37,947 nucleotides of DNA from an uncultured Mycoplasmatota bacterium (GCA_947642475.1 CANRSQ010000007.1:1-37947); one strand, 5' to 3'; shown: positions 14,156 to 24,013, numbered from the stretch's first letter. Notes: generated from the letters alone by a model not told the origin. Program-made: numbers and translations.

Positions 14156-15229
14156 ATGGAAGATAAACAAAAAGAAATACTAGAAACACTAAAATATTTA
14201 ATCAATTGTCCAGGCGTATCAAAAGACACTAAAACAACCAATAAACTATTAGATGAAATAAAACAAAATATTCCACAACATTTATATACAAAAAAATATG
14301 AATTTGATGGCTTTGGATCATTAGTTATTTCAAACACCAAAGAAGAAGACTTCGACCTCGTCTTTTGTACACACATAGACGTTGTTCCATGTGAAGAATA
14401 CAAATACACCGAAGATGAAAAAAATGTTTATGGCCGTGGTTCATTTGACATGAAAGGACAAGTCGCTGTTTGTTTAACTTTATTTAAAGAATTACGGACA
14501 GATAAAAAAGTCGCACTGTTTATAACTAGTGATGAAGAAATTGCTGGTAACTGTGCCAAAAAGTTAGTTGATATTTATCCAAATATTAAATTAGCTATAA
14601 TCCCAGACGGTGGAAAAGACTTTAATTTAATAGAAGAAGAAAAAGGGCAACTACAAATAAAGCTATCAGTTAAAACTAAGACCACGCACGCTTCACAACC
14701 ATATAATGGCGTAAATGCAATTACTGCTTTATATGATTGTTACACAAAATTATTAGAGAAGTATCCATTACCTGAAAGCAGTAATGATTATAAAACATCT
14801 ATTGCTTTAGTTAAATTAGTAGGTGGAGATGCTTTAAATCAAATCCCAGGAGATGCCCAGATGTATTTAGACATCCGTCATACTTCAACCGATAAAAAAG
14901 AAGACTTTTTAAATCTTATCAAAGAAATAAACCCAGAAATAGAAATAGAAATTATGACCGCTGGAAATGCATTTGTTACTGATGTCAATAATCCAAATAT
15001 CAAAATGTATTTAGATATGTGTAAAGACGTTTTAGGATATATGCCAAAAATAGTTAAAACCGAAGCCACATCAGATGCAATTTATTTCTCTGATAAAAAC
15101 ATTCCGACAGCTTTAATGAATCCAATAGGTGATTACATGCACTGTCCGAATGAATATGTTAATAAAAAATCATTATTAGATCTATATAAAATTTATGAAA
15201 AAATATTGAAAGAAGGAATGATAAAATGA
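14156..15229 (+). CDS. M20-family metallopeptidase (ArgE/DapE/ACY1-type deacylase or dipeptidase)
   Basis: 357 residues. Zinc-dependent amidohydrolase fold. Visible metal and catalytic residues: T-H73-I-D75, G-R-G-S-F-D98-M-K-G, and D126-E127-E128; a dimerisation domain lies between (K-T-T-H-A-S-Q-P-Y-N-G-V-N-A). Family members deacylate acetyl-ornithine or succinyl-diaminopimelate, or cleave dipeptides; motifs alone do not choose. The Arg-rich upstream ORF would fit an arginine-related role such as ArgE, but that is only suggestive. It overlaps the GNAT gene by four bases (ATGA). Confidence 0.88.
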   Translation: MEDKQKEILETLKYLINCPGVSKDTKTTNKLLDEIKQNIPQHLYTKKYEFDGFGSLVISNTKEEDFDLVFCTHIDVVPCEEYKYTEDEKNVYGRGSFDMKGQVAVCLTLFKELRTDKKVALFITSDEEIAGNCAKKLVDIYPNIKLAIIPDGGKDFNLIEEEKGQLQIKLSVKTKTTHASQPYNGVNAITALYDCYTKLLEKYPLPESSNDYKTSIALVKLVGGDALNQIPGDAQMYLDIRHTSTDKKEDFLNLIKEINPEIEIEIMTAGNAFVTDVNNPNIKMYLDMCKDVLGYMPKIVKTEATSDAIYFSDKNIPTALMNPIGDYMHCPNEYVNKKSLLDLYKIYEKILKEGMIK

Positions 15230-15918
15230 TGAATGATTTATGGAAAATAGATACCGTTAAAAAAATTGATGAAAATGGAAATTATATTGGATATGTAAAA
15301 CCAGTTACTGAATTTGAAGATTTTTCAGATGTTATTGATGTATTTAAAGAACCACCATATGGTGAGCCATTAACAATGGAAGATAAAATAGAAGAATATA
15401 ATAGTTATATCGATCATGGACTTGCACTAGGTTACTATACACCAGAAGGCGAAATCATGGGCTACATTGGACTTTTAGAAGAAGTTGAAGATGAACATAA
15501 AGAATATTTCCACGAAAGTATTGATAGTTTAAAACCTCTATATGTATATGGAGTTGCCACTAAAAGTAAATTCCGTGGTCATGGCGTTGCTACAACTTTA
15601 ATCACTGCAACCCAAACTCACGCTATAAATGAAGGTACTGACTTCGTTTATTGCAGAATAAACCATAAAGACTCTATGTCTGAAGGAATCTTCCGTAATA
15701 CTGGATACGGCGACTTATATCAAAATGGCGAAGTAGTATTCCAAGATATTTCTGATCAAGCATTCAGAATAAGTGAAGAAACAGATCCAGAAGGTAACTT
15801 AAAAAGATTTTTAATCGTACCAATTACCGAATATGGAAAAGAATTCTTAACTTTAACTGGTTCAATCCCATCAGAAACTAAAACAGTATCTAATGAAAAA
15901 GTATTAATCAAAAAATAA
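15226..15918 (+). CDS. GNAT-family N-acetyltransferase
   Basis: 230 residues. The acetyl-CoA-binding motif A is Y-V-Y-G-V-A-T-K-S-K-F-R-G-H-G-V-A-T-T-L-I (near residues 105-125), followed by an N-x-x-D-S-M-S-E-G-I-F-R-N-T-G-Y-G segment typical of motif B. Substrate unknown. It starts inside the M20 stop; a second ATG at 15229 is an alternative. Pairing of an acetyltransferase with a deacylase in one operon suggests acetylated amino-acid metabolism (inference). Confidence 0.85.
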   Translation: MMNDLWKIDTVKKIDENGNYIGYVKPVTEFEDFSDVIDVFKEPPYGEPLTMEDKIEEYNSYIDHGLALGYYTPEGEIMGYIGLLEEVEDEHKEYFHESIDSLKPLYVYGVATKSKFRGHGVATTLITATQTHAINEGTDFVYCRINHKDSMSEGIFRNTGYGDLYQNGEVVFQDISDQAFRISEETDPEGNLKRFLIVPITEYGKEFLTLTGSIPSETKTVSNEKVLIKK

Positions 15919-15949
15919 ACAATTTAAAAAATCACTTAAATTGTTTTTT
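15918..15949 (+). terminator. Terminator of the M20-GNAT operon
   Basis: AACAATTTAA / TTAAATTGTT followed by T's. Confidence 0.85.
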
Positions 15950-15952
15950 AAT

Positions 15953-15980
15953 TTGACTTTTATATATAAAATACTATAAT
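15953..15980 (+). promoter_or_regulatory. Promoter of the AI-2E-type transporter
   Basis: TTGACT (15953-15958), 16-bp spacer, TATAAT (15975-15980). Confidence 0.75.
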
Positions 15981-16005
15981 AAACCATATATAAAGGAGGA
16001 ATATT

Positions 16006-17097
16006 ATGGCCAAAAATATAAATATAAAAGAATTAATTATTTTAATCTTTTCAATAGTTATATTCATATTTGCTATATTTAATTTTAATATAGTAATAAA
16101 CATATTTAGTTATATAATCGCAATATTATTCCCACTTTTTCTAGGATTATTAATAGCCTTTATCTTAAATATTCCAATGAAATTTGTTGAGAAACAATTA
16201 AATAAAAAATCAAAGAAAAGAAAAAAACTAAAAAGAATACTTTCGATTTTATTGTCATTTATCTTAATAATCGCCATAATATCATTACTATTACTAATAG
16301 TAATACCAGAAATATATGCTTTAATCAAAACATTAATCGCAAATATTCCTTTCTATGAAGCAAAAATAAACGAAATTATAAACGGATTAAAAGAACAATT
16401 TCCAAATATAAATTTAACTACACCAAAAAACGCTGACAAAACTATAAATGATATCATATTAGAAATGCCAAGCATTGTAAGTTTTTCATTACAAATTGCT
16501 AAAAGTGCTATTGGAGCTGTTGCCACATTGTTTTTAGCACTAATTCTAGCATTCAATATCCTAATGCATAAAGAAATGTTAAAAAAAGAATTTAATCAAA
16601 TATGTAATACATACCTAAAAAAAGAAACGGCCAACAAAGTAATACACATCACAAAATTATTTATAAAGAAATTTGAAAACTTCATCACACCAGTATATAT
16701 AGAAGCCATAATATTTGGAATAATCTGTTATATTGGTATGAAAATTATGCAAATACCTTATGCTGGCGAAATATCATGCCTAGTAGGTTTCACAGCTTTA
16801 ATCCCAGTTATTGGTGTTTATATAGGAATGATCATAGGAACATTATTAATAGTTCAGGCATCACCACTTATGGCAATAGTCTTTATAATCTTTATATTTA
16901 TTCTAAAAGAAATAGATTCAAATATAATATATCCAAAATTTGTTGGAGATGCTGTCGGTCTACCAAGTATATGGGTAATCGTTTCAGTTATGATAGGTGG
17001 TAGTATGTTTGGACTCCTAGGTATGCTTCTAGCAGTCCCAATAGGTTCAATAATCTATACACTAATAAAAGAAGACATAAAGAAAAAAAGTAAATAA
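16006..17097 (+). CDS. AI-2E family transporter (PerM/YdbI-like membrane protein)
   Basis: 363 residues. N-terminal paired helices (about 10-60), a basic loop, further helices, then the conserved C-terminal block (I-L-K-E-I-D-S-N-I-I-Y-P-K-F-V-G-D-A-V-G-L followed by G-G-S-M-F-G-L-L-G-M-L-L-A-V-P). The D-x-N-x-I-x-P-K-x-V-G motif is diagnostic. Family members have been linked to autoinducer-2 export or Na+/H+ antiport; the substrate here is unknown. AAAGGAGG precedes the ATG. Confidence 0.92.
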   Translation: MAKNINIKELIILIFSIVIFIFAIFNFNIVINIFSYIIAILFPLFLGLLIAFILNIPMKFVEKQLNKKSKKRKKLKRILSILLSFILIIAIISLLLLIVIPEIYALIKTLIANIPFYEAKINEIINGLKEQFPNINLTTPKNADKTINDIILEMPSIVSFSLQIAKSAIGAVATLFLALILAFNILMHKEMLKKEFNQICNTYLKKETANKVIHITKLFIKKFENFITPVYIEAIIFGIICYIGMKIMQIPYAGEISCLVGFTALIPVIGVYIGMIIGTLLIVQASPLMAIVFIIFIFILKEIDSNIIYPKFVGDAVGLPSIWVIVSVMIGGSMFGLLGMLLAVPIGSIIYTLIKEDIKKKSK

Positions 17098-17098
17098 T

Positions 17099-17117
17099 CT
17101 TGCCCTGCAAGGTTTTT
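17099..17117 (+). terminator. Intrinsic terminator
   Basis: CTTGC / GCAAG with a three-base loop, then GTTTTT. Confidence 0.75.
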
Positions 17118-17167
17118 CTTTTGTAAAATTTTAAAGAGCTAGGACATATACTTAACTGGTGATGCAA

Positions 17168-19072
17168 GTGTTCTTTAAAAATATCCACACTAGAATGAAA
17201 GTAGTATTAATAGTAATTATCTTTTTATTTATTTTAATTATTGGAAAAGTCTTTTATATTCAAGTAATCGATTACGATAAATTAAACGACTATGCCTCTA
17301 ACTTATGGAGTAGAAATCTTCCAGTAAAAGCTGATAGAGGAATAATATACGATAGAGATGGTGGCGTACTCGCCGATAATATAACCACAACCTCATTAGT
17401 TGTAATCCCAAACCAAATAAAAAACAAAGAAAAAACCGCAAAAAAACTAGCCGAAATACTAAATGTAAATTATGAAGCTATGTATAAACACGTAAGCAAA
17501 AAAACATCAATCGAAAGAGTTCACCCAGAAGGAAGAAGACTATCATATGAAGTAGCCGATGAAATTAGAAATCTAAAAATAGGCGGCGTTTATCTAGTAA
17601 AAGAATCCAAAAGATATTACGCCTTCGACACATATATGTCCCATACCTTAGGCTATGTTGGAATAGATAACCAAGGACTTAGTGGACTAGAACTCATGTA
17701 TGATAAATACCTAACCGGAAAAGATGGAGCCATAAAATACTTTAGTGACGCCAAAGGAAATAAACTAAGTTTAAGCGAAGTATACGAAAAACCACAAGAC
17801 GGCATGAACTTAACCCTAACAATCAATAAAGATATTCAGGCCTCAATAGAACGAGAACTAGATAACGCCGTAACAAAATATAAGCCCGATCGAACTATCG
17901 CCCTCGCCATGGATCCAAATAGTGGGGAAATATTAGGCATCTCCGCAAGGCCAAACTTTTCACCAAATAATTACCAAAAATATACAACCGAAGAAATAAA
18001 TAGAAATCTTCCAATATGGGCCACATATGAACCCGGAAGTACCTTCAAAATAATAACCTTAGCTGCCGCCTTAGAAGAAGGAAAAGTTGATCTTGAAAAA
18101 GATAAATACACCGACACAGGAAGTATCAAAGTAGAAAATGCCACCTTACACTGCTGGAAACATGGAGGACACGGAACCGAAACATTCCTAGAAGTCGTAG
18201 AAAACTCATGTAACCCCGGATTCGTCGTTCTCGGCCAACGATTAGGCAAAGAAAAATTATTTGATTATATCAAAAGATTCGGTTTTGGAAGTAAAACAGG
18301 AGTCGATTTAAATGGTGAAAGTAGTGGAATCTTATTTAACTTAAAAAAAGTAGGTCCCGTCGAACTAGCTACAACCGCTTTTGGTCAAGGAGTATCAGTG
18401 ACGCCAATTCAACAAGTAACCGCCGTATCAGCTGCTATCAACGGAGGAACGCTATATAAACCCTACATCGTAAAAAGTATCAATGAACCAGAAACTAATA
18501 CCGTAATCAAACAAACCAATAAAACCGTCGTAAGAAAAGTTATAAGTGAAGAAACAAGCAAAAAAGTAAGATATGCCCTAGAAAGTGTAGTATCAAACGG
18601 AACCGGAAGAACCGCCTATATTGATGGATATAGAGTAGGAGGGAAAACCGGAACTGCCCAAAAAGTAGAAAACGGTAGATACTTAGTAAATAACTACATT
18701 TTATCATTTATAGGATTCTTACCAGCCGATAATCCCCAAATAGTAGTTTATGTAGCCATCGATAATCCAAAAGGCGTAAATCAATTTGGAGGCGTTATCG
18801 CCGGACCTCCAGCCAAAGCCATATTAACCGATGCCATCAAAGCTCTAGATATCAAAAAACCAAGTGGTGGTATGGAAAAAGAATATCAATATACCGATAA
18901 AAAATATAAAGAAGTACCAGACGTAGTAGGAAAAACAAAACAAGAAGCCAATAAAGAACTAAAAGATTTTAAAGTAAAATATGATGGGACAGGAGACAAA
19001 ATAACCTATCAATCACCAGAAGCCGGTTCAAGAATCTATGAAGGTGAAACCGTAAGATTATTTACAAATTAA
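17168..19072 (+). CDS. Class B penicillin-binding protein with PASTA domain (FtsI/SpoVD/PBP2B type)
   Basis: 634 residues from the GTG at 17168; I prefer it over the GTG/ATG at 17159/17162 because GGTGAT, used as ribosome-binding site elsewhere here, sits just before it. One N-terminal membrane helix (about 10-35), then A-D-R-G-I-I-Y-D-R-D-G of the pedestal domain, then the transpeptidase with S291-T-F-K294, S347-C-N and K493-T-G. A C-terminal PASTA domain (about 577-634: V-P-D-V-V-G-K-T-K-Q-E-A) binds peptidoglycan or beta-lactams. Together with mraY and ftsW it forms the septal wall-synthesis set. No strong promoter seen in the short upstream gap. Confidence 0.95.
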   Translation: MFFKNIHTRMKVVLIVIIFLFILIIGKVFYIQVIDYDKLNDYASNLWSRNLPVKADRGIIYDRDGGVLADNITTTSLVVIPNQIKNKEKTAKKLAEILNVNYEAMYKHVSKKTSIERVHPEGRRLSYEVADEIRNLKIGGVYLVKESKRYYAFDTYMSHTLGYVGIDNQGLSGLELMYDKYLTGKDGAIKYFSDAKGNKLSLSEVYEKPQDGMNLTLTINKDIQASIERELDNAVTKYKPDRTIALAMDPNSGEILGISARPNFSPNNYQKYTTEEINRNLPIWATYEPGSTFKIITLAAALEEGKVDLEKDKYTDTGSIKVENATLHCWKHGGHGTETFLEVVENSCNPGFVVLGQRLGKEKLFDYIKRFGFGSKTGVDLNGESSGILFNLKKVGPVELATTAFGQGVSVTPIQQVTAVSAAINGGTLYKPYIVKSINEPETNTVIKQTNKTVVRKVISEETSKKVRYALESVVSNGTGRTAYIDGYRVGGKTGTAQKVENGRYLVNNYILSFIGFLPADNPQIVVYVAIDNPKGVNQFGGVIAGPPAKAILTDAIKALDIKKPSGGMEKEYQYTDKKYKEVPDVVGKTKQEANKELKDFKVKYDGTGDKITYQSPEAGSRIYEGETVRLFTN

Positions 19073-19085
19073 AGGAGGAATAACT

Positions 19086-20072
19086 ATGCTTATAAAAACA
19101 ATAATGGCAATGCTTATCGGTTTTACATTATCCTGCATTACAGCCCTAATCCTAATTCCATTCTTAAAAAAAATACACGCCGGACAAAACATCAGTATAT
19201 ATCTTCGAAAAAGCCATAGTAATAAACAAGGCACCCCAACCATGGGAGGACTTATATTTATAATCCCAACAATAGTAACAATTATAACATTAATTGCCCT
19301 AGATAAAATCCACTTCAGTTATACATTATTAATTATCCTCTTCACCTTAATCAGCTATACCATAATAGGCTTTATAGATGACTATCTAATAATAAAAAAA
19401 CATAATAATAAAGGACTCAGTCAAACATCAAAATTAGTCCTCCAAACAATAGTCGCCATCATATTTTTCTATTTATTTATGAAAGGCGGAAATGAACCAT
19501 TACTTTGGATTCATACTCTCCATATAAAATGGGATATTGGCTTTTTCTACGGCCTTTTTATCTTATTTGTCCTAGTAGCCGCCAGTAATGCCGTAAACCT
19601 AACCGATGGACTAGACGGCTTAGCCGCAGGACTATCACTTATATGCTTCACCACCTTTGGTATCATTAGTTGGCACACCGGTTGGCTTGACGGTTATGAA
19701 GATATCGCCATACTTTCATTTGTCCTTGTTGGCTCCTTATTTGGCTTCTTAATTTTTAATAAAAATCCCGCCAAAATATTTATGGGTGATACCGGTTCAC
19801 TTGCCCTAGGGGCAACTTTAGGCGCCTACGCTATCATGACCAGACACGAAGTACTCCTAATATTAATTGGCCTAGTCTTTGTTCTAGAAACCCTAAGCTG
19901 CATTATTCAAATAGTCTATTATAAACTAACCAAAAAAAGATTTTTCCCAATGACACCCATTCACCACACCTTTGAAAAACTAGGAATGAAAGAAACCACA
20001 ATCGTCAAAATATTCTGGTTTATCGGAATAATCAACAGTATAATTGCTCTAATATATGGAGTGATAATATGA
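19086..20072 (+). CDS. mraY: Phospho-N-acetylmuramoyl-pentapeptide-transferase
   Basis: 328 residues, about ten membrane helices. Makes lipid I from UDP-MurNAc-pentapeptide and undecaprenyl phosphate. Motifs: G-T-P-T-M-G-G near the N-terminus, D-D-Y-L-I-I-K-K-H-N-N-K-G-L with the Asp pair, N-A-V-N-L-T-D-G-L-D-G-L-A-A-G, F-M-G-D-T-G-S-L-A-L-G, and M-T-P-I-H-H-T-F-E. AAAGGAGG precedes the ATG. It overlaps ftsW by four bases. Confidence 0.97.
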   Translation: MLIKTIMAMLIGFTLSCITALILIPFLKKIHAGQNISIYLRKSHSNKQGTPTMGGLIFIIPTIVTIITLIALDKIHFSYTLLIILFTLISYTIIGFIDDYLIIKKHNNKGLSQTSKLVLQTIVAIIFFYLFMKGGNEPLLWIHTLHIKWDIGFFYGLFILFVLVAASNAVNLTDGLDGLAAGLSLICFTTFGIISWHTGWLDGYEDIAILSFVLVGSLFGFLIFNKNPAKIFMGDTGSLALGATLGAYAIMTRHEVLLILIGLVFVLETLSCIIQIVYYKLTKKRFFPMTPIHHTFEKLGMKETTIVKIFWFIGIINSIIALIYGVII

Positions 20073-21148
20073 AAAAAATGAATATAACCCTAGTAATAAC
20101 CGTCATAATACTATCATTATTTGGCTTAATGATGGTATACTCATCATCCTATGTTTGGGCCGAATATAAATTTGATGATCCATTTAAATACGTAAAAAAC
20201 CAAGGATTATTTCTAATAATAGGCCTAATTCTAATGTTTTTAGTTAGTAAAATAGACTTTGAAAAATACTATAAATATTCAAATAAAATATTTCTAGTAT
20301 GTTTTATCTTATTAATACTAGTCCTCTTCATAGGAACCGAAAGAAACGGAAGTAAAAGTTGGTTTGGAGTAGGGTCCTTTGGTATTCAGCCATCAGAATT
20401 TATGAAACTAGCCATGATAATCTTCACAAGTAAATATTTATATAATAATAGAAAAGATATAAACAATATCAAAAAAGGTGTTATCCCAATTTTACTTCTA
20501 ACCCTTTCAGTCTTCGCCTTAATAATGTTACAACCAGACTTTGGAACCGGATTAATACTAGTCATGGGGGTAATTGGACTACTATTTGTTGGTGGCGTCG
20601 ATATCAAATTTTTCCTAAAAGTAGGTTTAGCCGGAGTAGGCGGAATTGTCGCCCTCATACTAGCCGCACCATATCGATTAAAAAGAATATTATCATTTTT
20701 AAATCCTTGGGAAGACCCCTTAGGAAGTGGCTTTCAAATAATACAATCACTATACGCAATAGGCCCAGGTGGATTATTCGGCTTTGGATTAGGAGGTTCA
20801 AGACAAAAACACTTTTACTTACCAGAACCACAAACCGACTTTATCTTTTCAATAATCAGTGAAGAATTTGGGTTTCTAGGAGTTCTAATAGTTTCTAGCT
20901 TATTTATAACCATCATAGCCATAACCATTAAAATAGCCTTAAAGTGTGAAAACCTTTTCGGAAAATATTTAGCCTTTGGAATTATTTTCGAATTAGGTTT
21001 CCAAGCCTTACTTAACTTAATGGTTGTTGTTGGACTTATCCCAGTTACCGGAGTAACCCTTCCATTTTTATCCTATGGAGGCTCTAGTTTAATGATCACG
21101 CTAGTAAGTATCGGAATAATATTAAATGTATCAAGACATCAGAAATGA
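20069..21148 (+). CDS. ftsW: SEDS-family peptidoglycan glycosyltransferase FtsW
   Basis: 359 residues, about ten membrane helices. Motifs Q-P-D-F-G-T-G, P-L-G-S-G-F-Q-I-I-Q-S, G-P-G-G-L-F-G-F-G-L-G-G-S-R-Q-K, P-E-P-Q-T-D-F-I-F-S-I-I-S-E-E-F-G and Y-G-G-S-S are those of FtsW/RodA/SpoVE. Position after mraY and a class B PBP favours the division enzyme FtsW over RodA. murD and murG, often found beside mraY and ftsW, are not between or after them here. Confidence 0.93.
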   Translation: MKKMNITLVITVIILSLFGLMMVYSSSYVWAEYKFDDPFKYVKNQGLFLIIGLILMFLVSKIDFEKYYKYSNKIFLVCFILLILVLFIGTERNGSKSWFGVGSFGIQPSEFMKLAMIIFTSKYLYNNRKDINNIKKGVIPILLLTLSVFALIMLQPDFGTGLILVMGVIGLLFVGGVDIKFFLKVGLAGVGGIVALILAAPYRLKRILSFLNPWEDPLGSGFQIIQSLYAIGPGGLFGFGLGGSRQKHFYLPEPQTDFIFSIISEEFGFLGVLIVSSLFITIIAITIKIALKCENLFGKYLAFGIIFELGFQALLNLMVVVGLIPVTGVTLPFLSYGGSSLMITLVSIGIILNVSRHQK

Positions 21149-21156
21149 TGTTTTTT
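21136..21156 (+). terminator. Terminator of the PBP-mraY-ftsW operon
   Basis: ACATCA / TGATGT with a GAAA tetraloop and a T run; the stop codon lies in the stem. Confidence 0.85.
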
Positions 21157-21196
21157 AATACAAAAAAACAATATATAATTATAAAAATTAATATGG

Positions 21197-21202
21197 TATA
21201 AT
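21197..21202 (+). promoter_or_regulatory. Extended -10 promoter of the flavoprotein operon
   Basis: TGG-TATAAT with no clear -35, 20 bases before the start codon. Confidence 0.5.
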
Positions 21203-21221
21203 TATATAGAGGTGAAATCTT

Positions 21222-22421
21222 ATGAAAAAAGTAGTAATAATTGGTGGCGGAGCATCAGGACTAACCGCCGCCATCTACGACGCACAAGCAAATAACCAAG
21301 TTACAATTTTAGAAAGAAATAGTAGTGTAGGTAAAAAAATACTAATCACTGGTAATGGTAAATGTAACTACTTCAACCAAGATCAAGATATAAAACACTA
21401 TAACTCACAAAACAAAGATATATTAGAAAAAATAATAACTACCGAAAATTTAAATGAAGTCTTAAATCTGTTTGACAAAATCGGAATAGTTCCAAAAATA
21501 AAAAACGGGTACTATTATCCAAACTCAAACCAAGCAGTAAGCGTTAAAGCAGCGTTACTTTTGGAATGTAAATTATTAGGCGTAAACATAATTAACGATT
21601 ACTATGTAGAAAATATAAAAAAACAAAATAACGAATTTATCATCAATAACGAAATAAAAGCCGATAAAGTAATAATCGCTGCCGGTTCAAAAGCTGCACC
21701 AAAAACAGGATCAGATGGCAATGGATATAACCTAGTAAATTTTCTAGGACACAATATAATAAAACCATTACCCGCATTAGTACAATTAATTAGCGACGAA
21801 AAAGATTTAAAACTATGGGATAAAATAAGATGTGATGTAACAGTTTCCCTTATAGAAAATAATCAACTAATCAAACAAGAACACGGCGAAATTCAACTAA
21901 CCGATTATGGTGTTAGTGGAATATGTATATTTAACCTAAGTGGTGATGCCGCAAGAGGCCTAGATAATAATAAAAAAGAAGAAATAATCATTAATTTCCT
22001 ACCCGAAATAGAAGATTTTATAACCTTTATGAATCAAAGAAATAATAAAGTAAAAGGCCGTAATATAAGCCAATTGTTTGACGGACTATTAAACTATAAA
22101 CTTGCAGACTTCTTATTAAAAAAAGCCAAGATAAATAAAAATAAATCTTGGAATGAATTAACCCAAGAAGAAAAAGAAAAACTAAACCAAAAAGTATGTA
22201 ACTTTAAACTAAATATTATAAATACCAATTCTTTTGATAAAGCCCAAGTCTGTAGCGGAGGTGTGCCACTAACCGAAATAAATCCAACAACAATGGAATC
22301 ACTTAAAGAAAATAATTTATACATCACTGGAGAACTATTAGACGTTAATGGCGATTGCGGTGGCTATAATTTAACCTTTGCCTTTTTAACAGGAATGCTT
22401 GCTGGAAAGGATACTAAATGA
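21222..22421 (+). CDS. FAD/NAD(P)-binding flavoprotein, HI0933/YhiN (BaiN-like) family
   Basis: 399 residues. N-terminal Rossmann dinucleotide motif (V-V-I-I-G-G-G-A-S-G-L-T-A-A, glycines 8-13), then K-K-I-L-I-T-G-N-G-K-C-N, diagnostic for this family. The C-terminus has V-C-S-G-G-V-P-L-T-E-I and L-Y-I-T-G-E-L-L-D-V-N-G-D-C-G-G-Y-N. Predicted oxidoreductase; substrate unknown. GGTGA precedes the ATG, and the stop overlaps the next gene (ATGA), another flavoprotein. Confidence 0.92.
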   Translation: MKKVVIIGGGASGLTAAIYDAQANNQVTILERNSSVGKKILITGNGKCNYFNQDQDIKHYNSQNKDILEKIITTENLNEVLNLFDKIGIVPKIKNGYYYPNSNQAVSVKAALLLECKLLGVNIINDYYVENIKKQNNEFIINNEIKADKVIIAAGSKAAPKTGSDGNGYNLVNFLGHNIIKPLPALVQLISDEKDLKLWDKIRCDVTVSLIENNQLIKQEHGEIQLTDYGVSGICIFNLSGDAARGLDNNKKEEIIINFLPEIEDFITFMNQRNNKVKGRNISQLFDGLLNYKLADFLLKKAKINKNKSWNELTQEEKEKLNQKVCNFKLNIINTNSFDKAQVCSGGVPLTEINPTTMESLKENNLYITGELLDVNGDCGGYNLTFAFLTGMLAGKDTK

Positions 22422-23986
22422 TTAGAATAAGAAACATAAAAATAAACTATAATAACGACACCAAAAAACAACTAACAAAAAAAGTAGCCACAAAATTAAG
22501 AATAAAAGAAGAAGAGATTATAAATATCAAAATAAATAAAAAATCATTAGACGCTAGAAAAAAAGACAATTTATTGTATGTATATGAAGTAGATGTTAAA
22601 ACTTCAAACGAAGAAAAAATAATAAAAAAAGCAAATTCAAATGATATATTCAAAACACCAGTAGAAGAATATAGCTTTAAACCAAAAGGTACTAAACAAA
22701 TGAATAATAGACCTGTTATAGTAGGCAGTGGCCCAGCCGGACTATTCGCCGCCTATTTACTCGCCCAATATGGTTATAAACCAATAATCATAGAACGTGG
22801 TGAAAAAATAGAAAATCGAATCAATACCGTTAATAAATTTTGGAACGAAGGAATACTAAATCCAGAATCAAACGTTCAATTCGGAGAAGGAGGGGCTGGA
22901 ACATTTTCTGACGGAAAATTAAATACCTTAGTAAAAGATAAAAACTTTAGAATGAAAAAAGTATTTGAAACATTCGTCCAAAATGGCGCACCCCAAGAAA
23001 TACTATATATAAGTAAACCACATATTGGAACCGACATCTTAAGTACTGTTGTCAAAAACATTAGAACTAATATTATAAAAATGGGTGGGGAATTTAAATA
23101 TAATTGTAAACTAATAGATCTAATAATCGAAGAAAATAAACTTAAAGCTATAAAAACAAATAAAGAAATCATAGAAACAGATAACCTAATTTTAGCCATC
23201 GGTCATAGTGCCAGAGATACATTTGAAATGCTTTATAACAATAATATAAATATGCAAGCCAAACCATTTGCTGTCGGCATCAGGATTCAACATCCACAAA
23301 AACAAATAAATAAAAACCAATATGGAATAGAAAACTTAACCGCCGATTATAAACTAACAACTAACATAAATAAAAGAGGAGTTTATTCATTTTGTATGTG
23401 TCCTGGTGGTTATGTAGTAAATGCTTCGTCAGAACATAATAGACTAGCCATAAATGGAATGAGTTATCATAAAAGAGATAGTGAAAATGCTAATTCCGCA
23501 CTTATAGTCACCGTAAGCCCAAATGATTTTGGAAATCACCCATTAGATGGAATCAAATTCCAAAAAGCATTAGAAGAAAAAGCCTATAAAATAGGAGACG
23601 GTAAAATACCAGTTCAATTGTTTAAAGACTTTTGTGATAATAAAACATCAACAAGCTACGGTAAAATAAATCCAGTATTTAAAGGAAAATATCAATTTAG
23701 TAATCTAAACGATATTTTACCAGATTATATCAGCGACTCTTTAAAAGAAGCAATTAAAGAATTTGATAATAAAATAAAAAATTATGCTAACCCAGATGCT
23801 ATTTTAGCCGCCATCGAAAGTAGAACATCTTCACCAGTAAAAATAATTAGAGATGATACTTTCCAAAGTAATATCAAAGGTATTTATCCATGCGGTGAAG
23901 GTGCTGGCTATGCTGGCGGTATAACAACATCAGCAATGGATGGAATCAAGGTAGCTGAAGCTGTTATGAACACATTTAAAAATTAA
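22418..23986 (+). CDS. FAD-dependent dehydrogenase, COG2509-type
   Basis: 522 residues. A small N-terminal region (about 1-85, alternating strands and Lys-rich helices) precedes a Rossmann motif V-I-V-G-S-G-P-A-G-L-F-A-A (G-S-G-P-A-G near 103-108). V-Q-F-G-E-G-G-A-G-T-F-S-D-G-K-L and A-I-G-H-S-A-R-D-T-F are characteristic of this uncharacterised family, and the C-terminal Y-P-C-G-E-G-A-G-Y-A-G-G-I completes the FAD site. It is translationally coupled to the preceding flavoprotein. Physiological substrate unknown. Confidence 0.9.
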   Translation: MIRIRNIKINYNNDTKKQLTKKVATKLRIKEEEIINIKINKKSLDARKKDNLLYVYEVDVKTSNEEKIIKKANSNDIFKTPVEEYSFKPKGTKQMNNRPVIVGSGPAGLFAAYLLAQYGYKPIIIERGEKIENRINTVNKFWNEGILNPESNVQFGEGGAGTFSDGKLNTLVKDKNFRMKKVFETFVQNGAPQEILYISKPHIGTDILSTVVKNIRTNIIKMGGEFKYNCKLIDLIIEENKLKAIKTNKEIIETDNLILAIGHSARDTFEMLYNNNINMQAKPFAVGIRIQHPQKQINKNQYGIENLTADYKLTTNINKRGVYSFCMCPGGYVVNASSEHNRLAINGMSYHKRDSENANSALIVTVSPNDFGNHPLDGIKFQKALEEKAYKIGDGKIPVQLFKDFCDNKTSTSYGKINPVFKGKYQFSNLNDILPDYISDSLKEAIKEFDNKIKNYANPDAILAAIESRTSSPVKIIRDDTFQSNIKGIYPCGEGAGYAGGITTSAMDGIKVAEAVMNTFKN

Positions 23987-24013
23987 TTCTGTCTTAACAG
24001 AATTTCTTTTTTT
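23985..24013 (+). terminator. Terminator of the flavoprotein operon
   Basis: AATTCTGT / ACAGAATT with loop CTTA, then TCTTTTTTT. It directly abuts repeat cassette C. Confidence 0.85.

Noticed and set aside
16776-17003. 75-codon + strand ORF in another frame of the AI-2E-type transporter
   Set aside because: It is fully inside a clear family gene and has a composition typical of a shifted frame.
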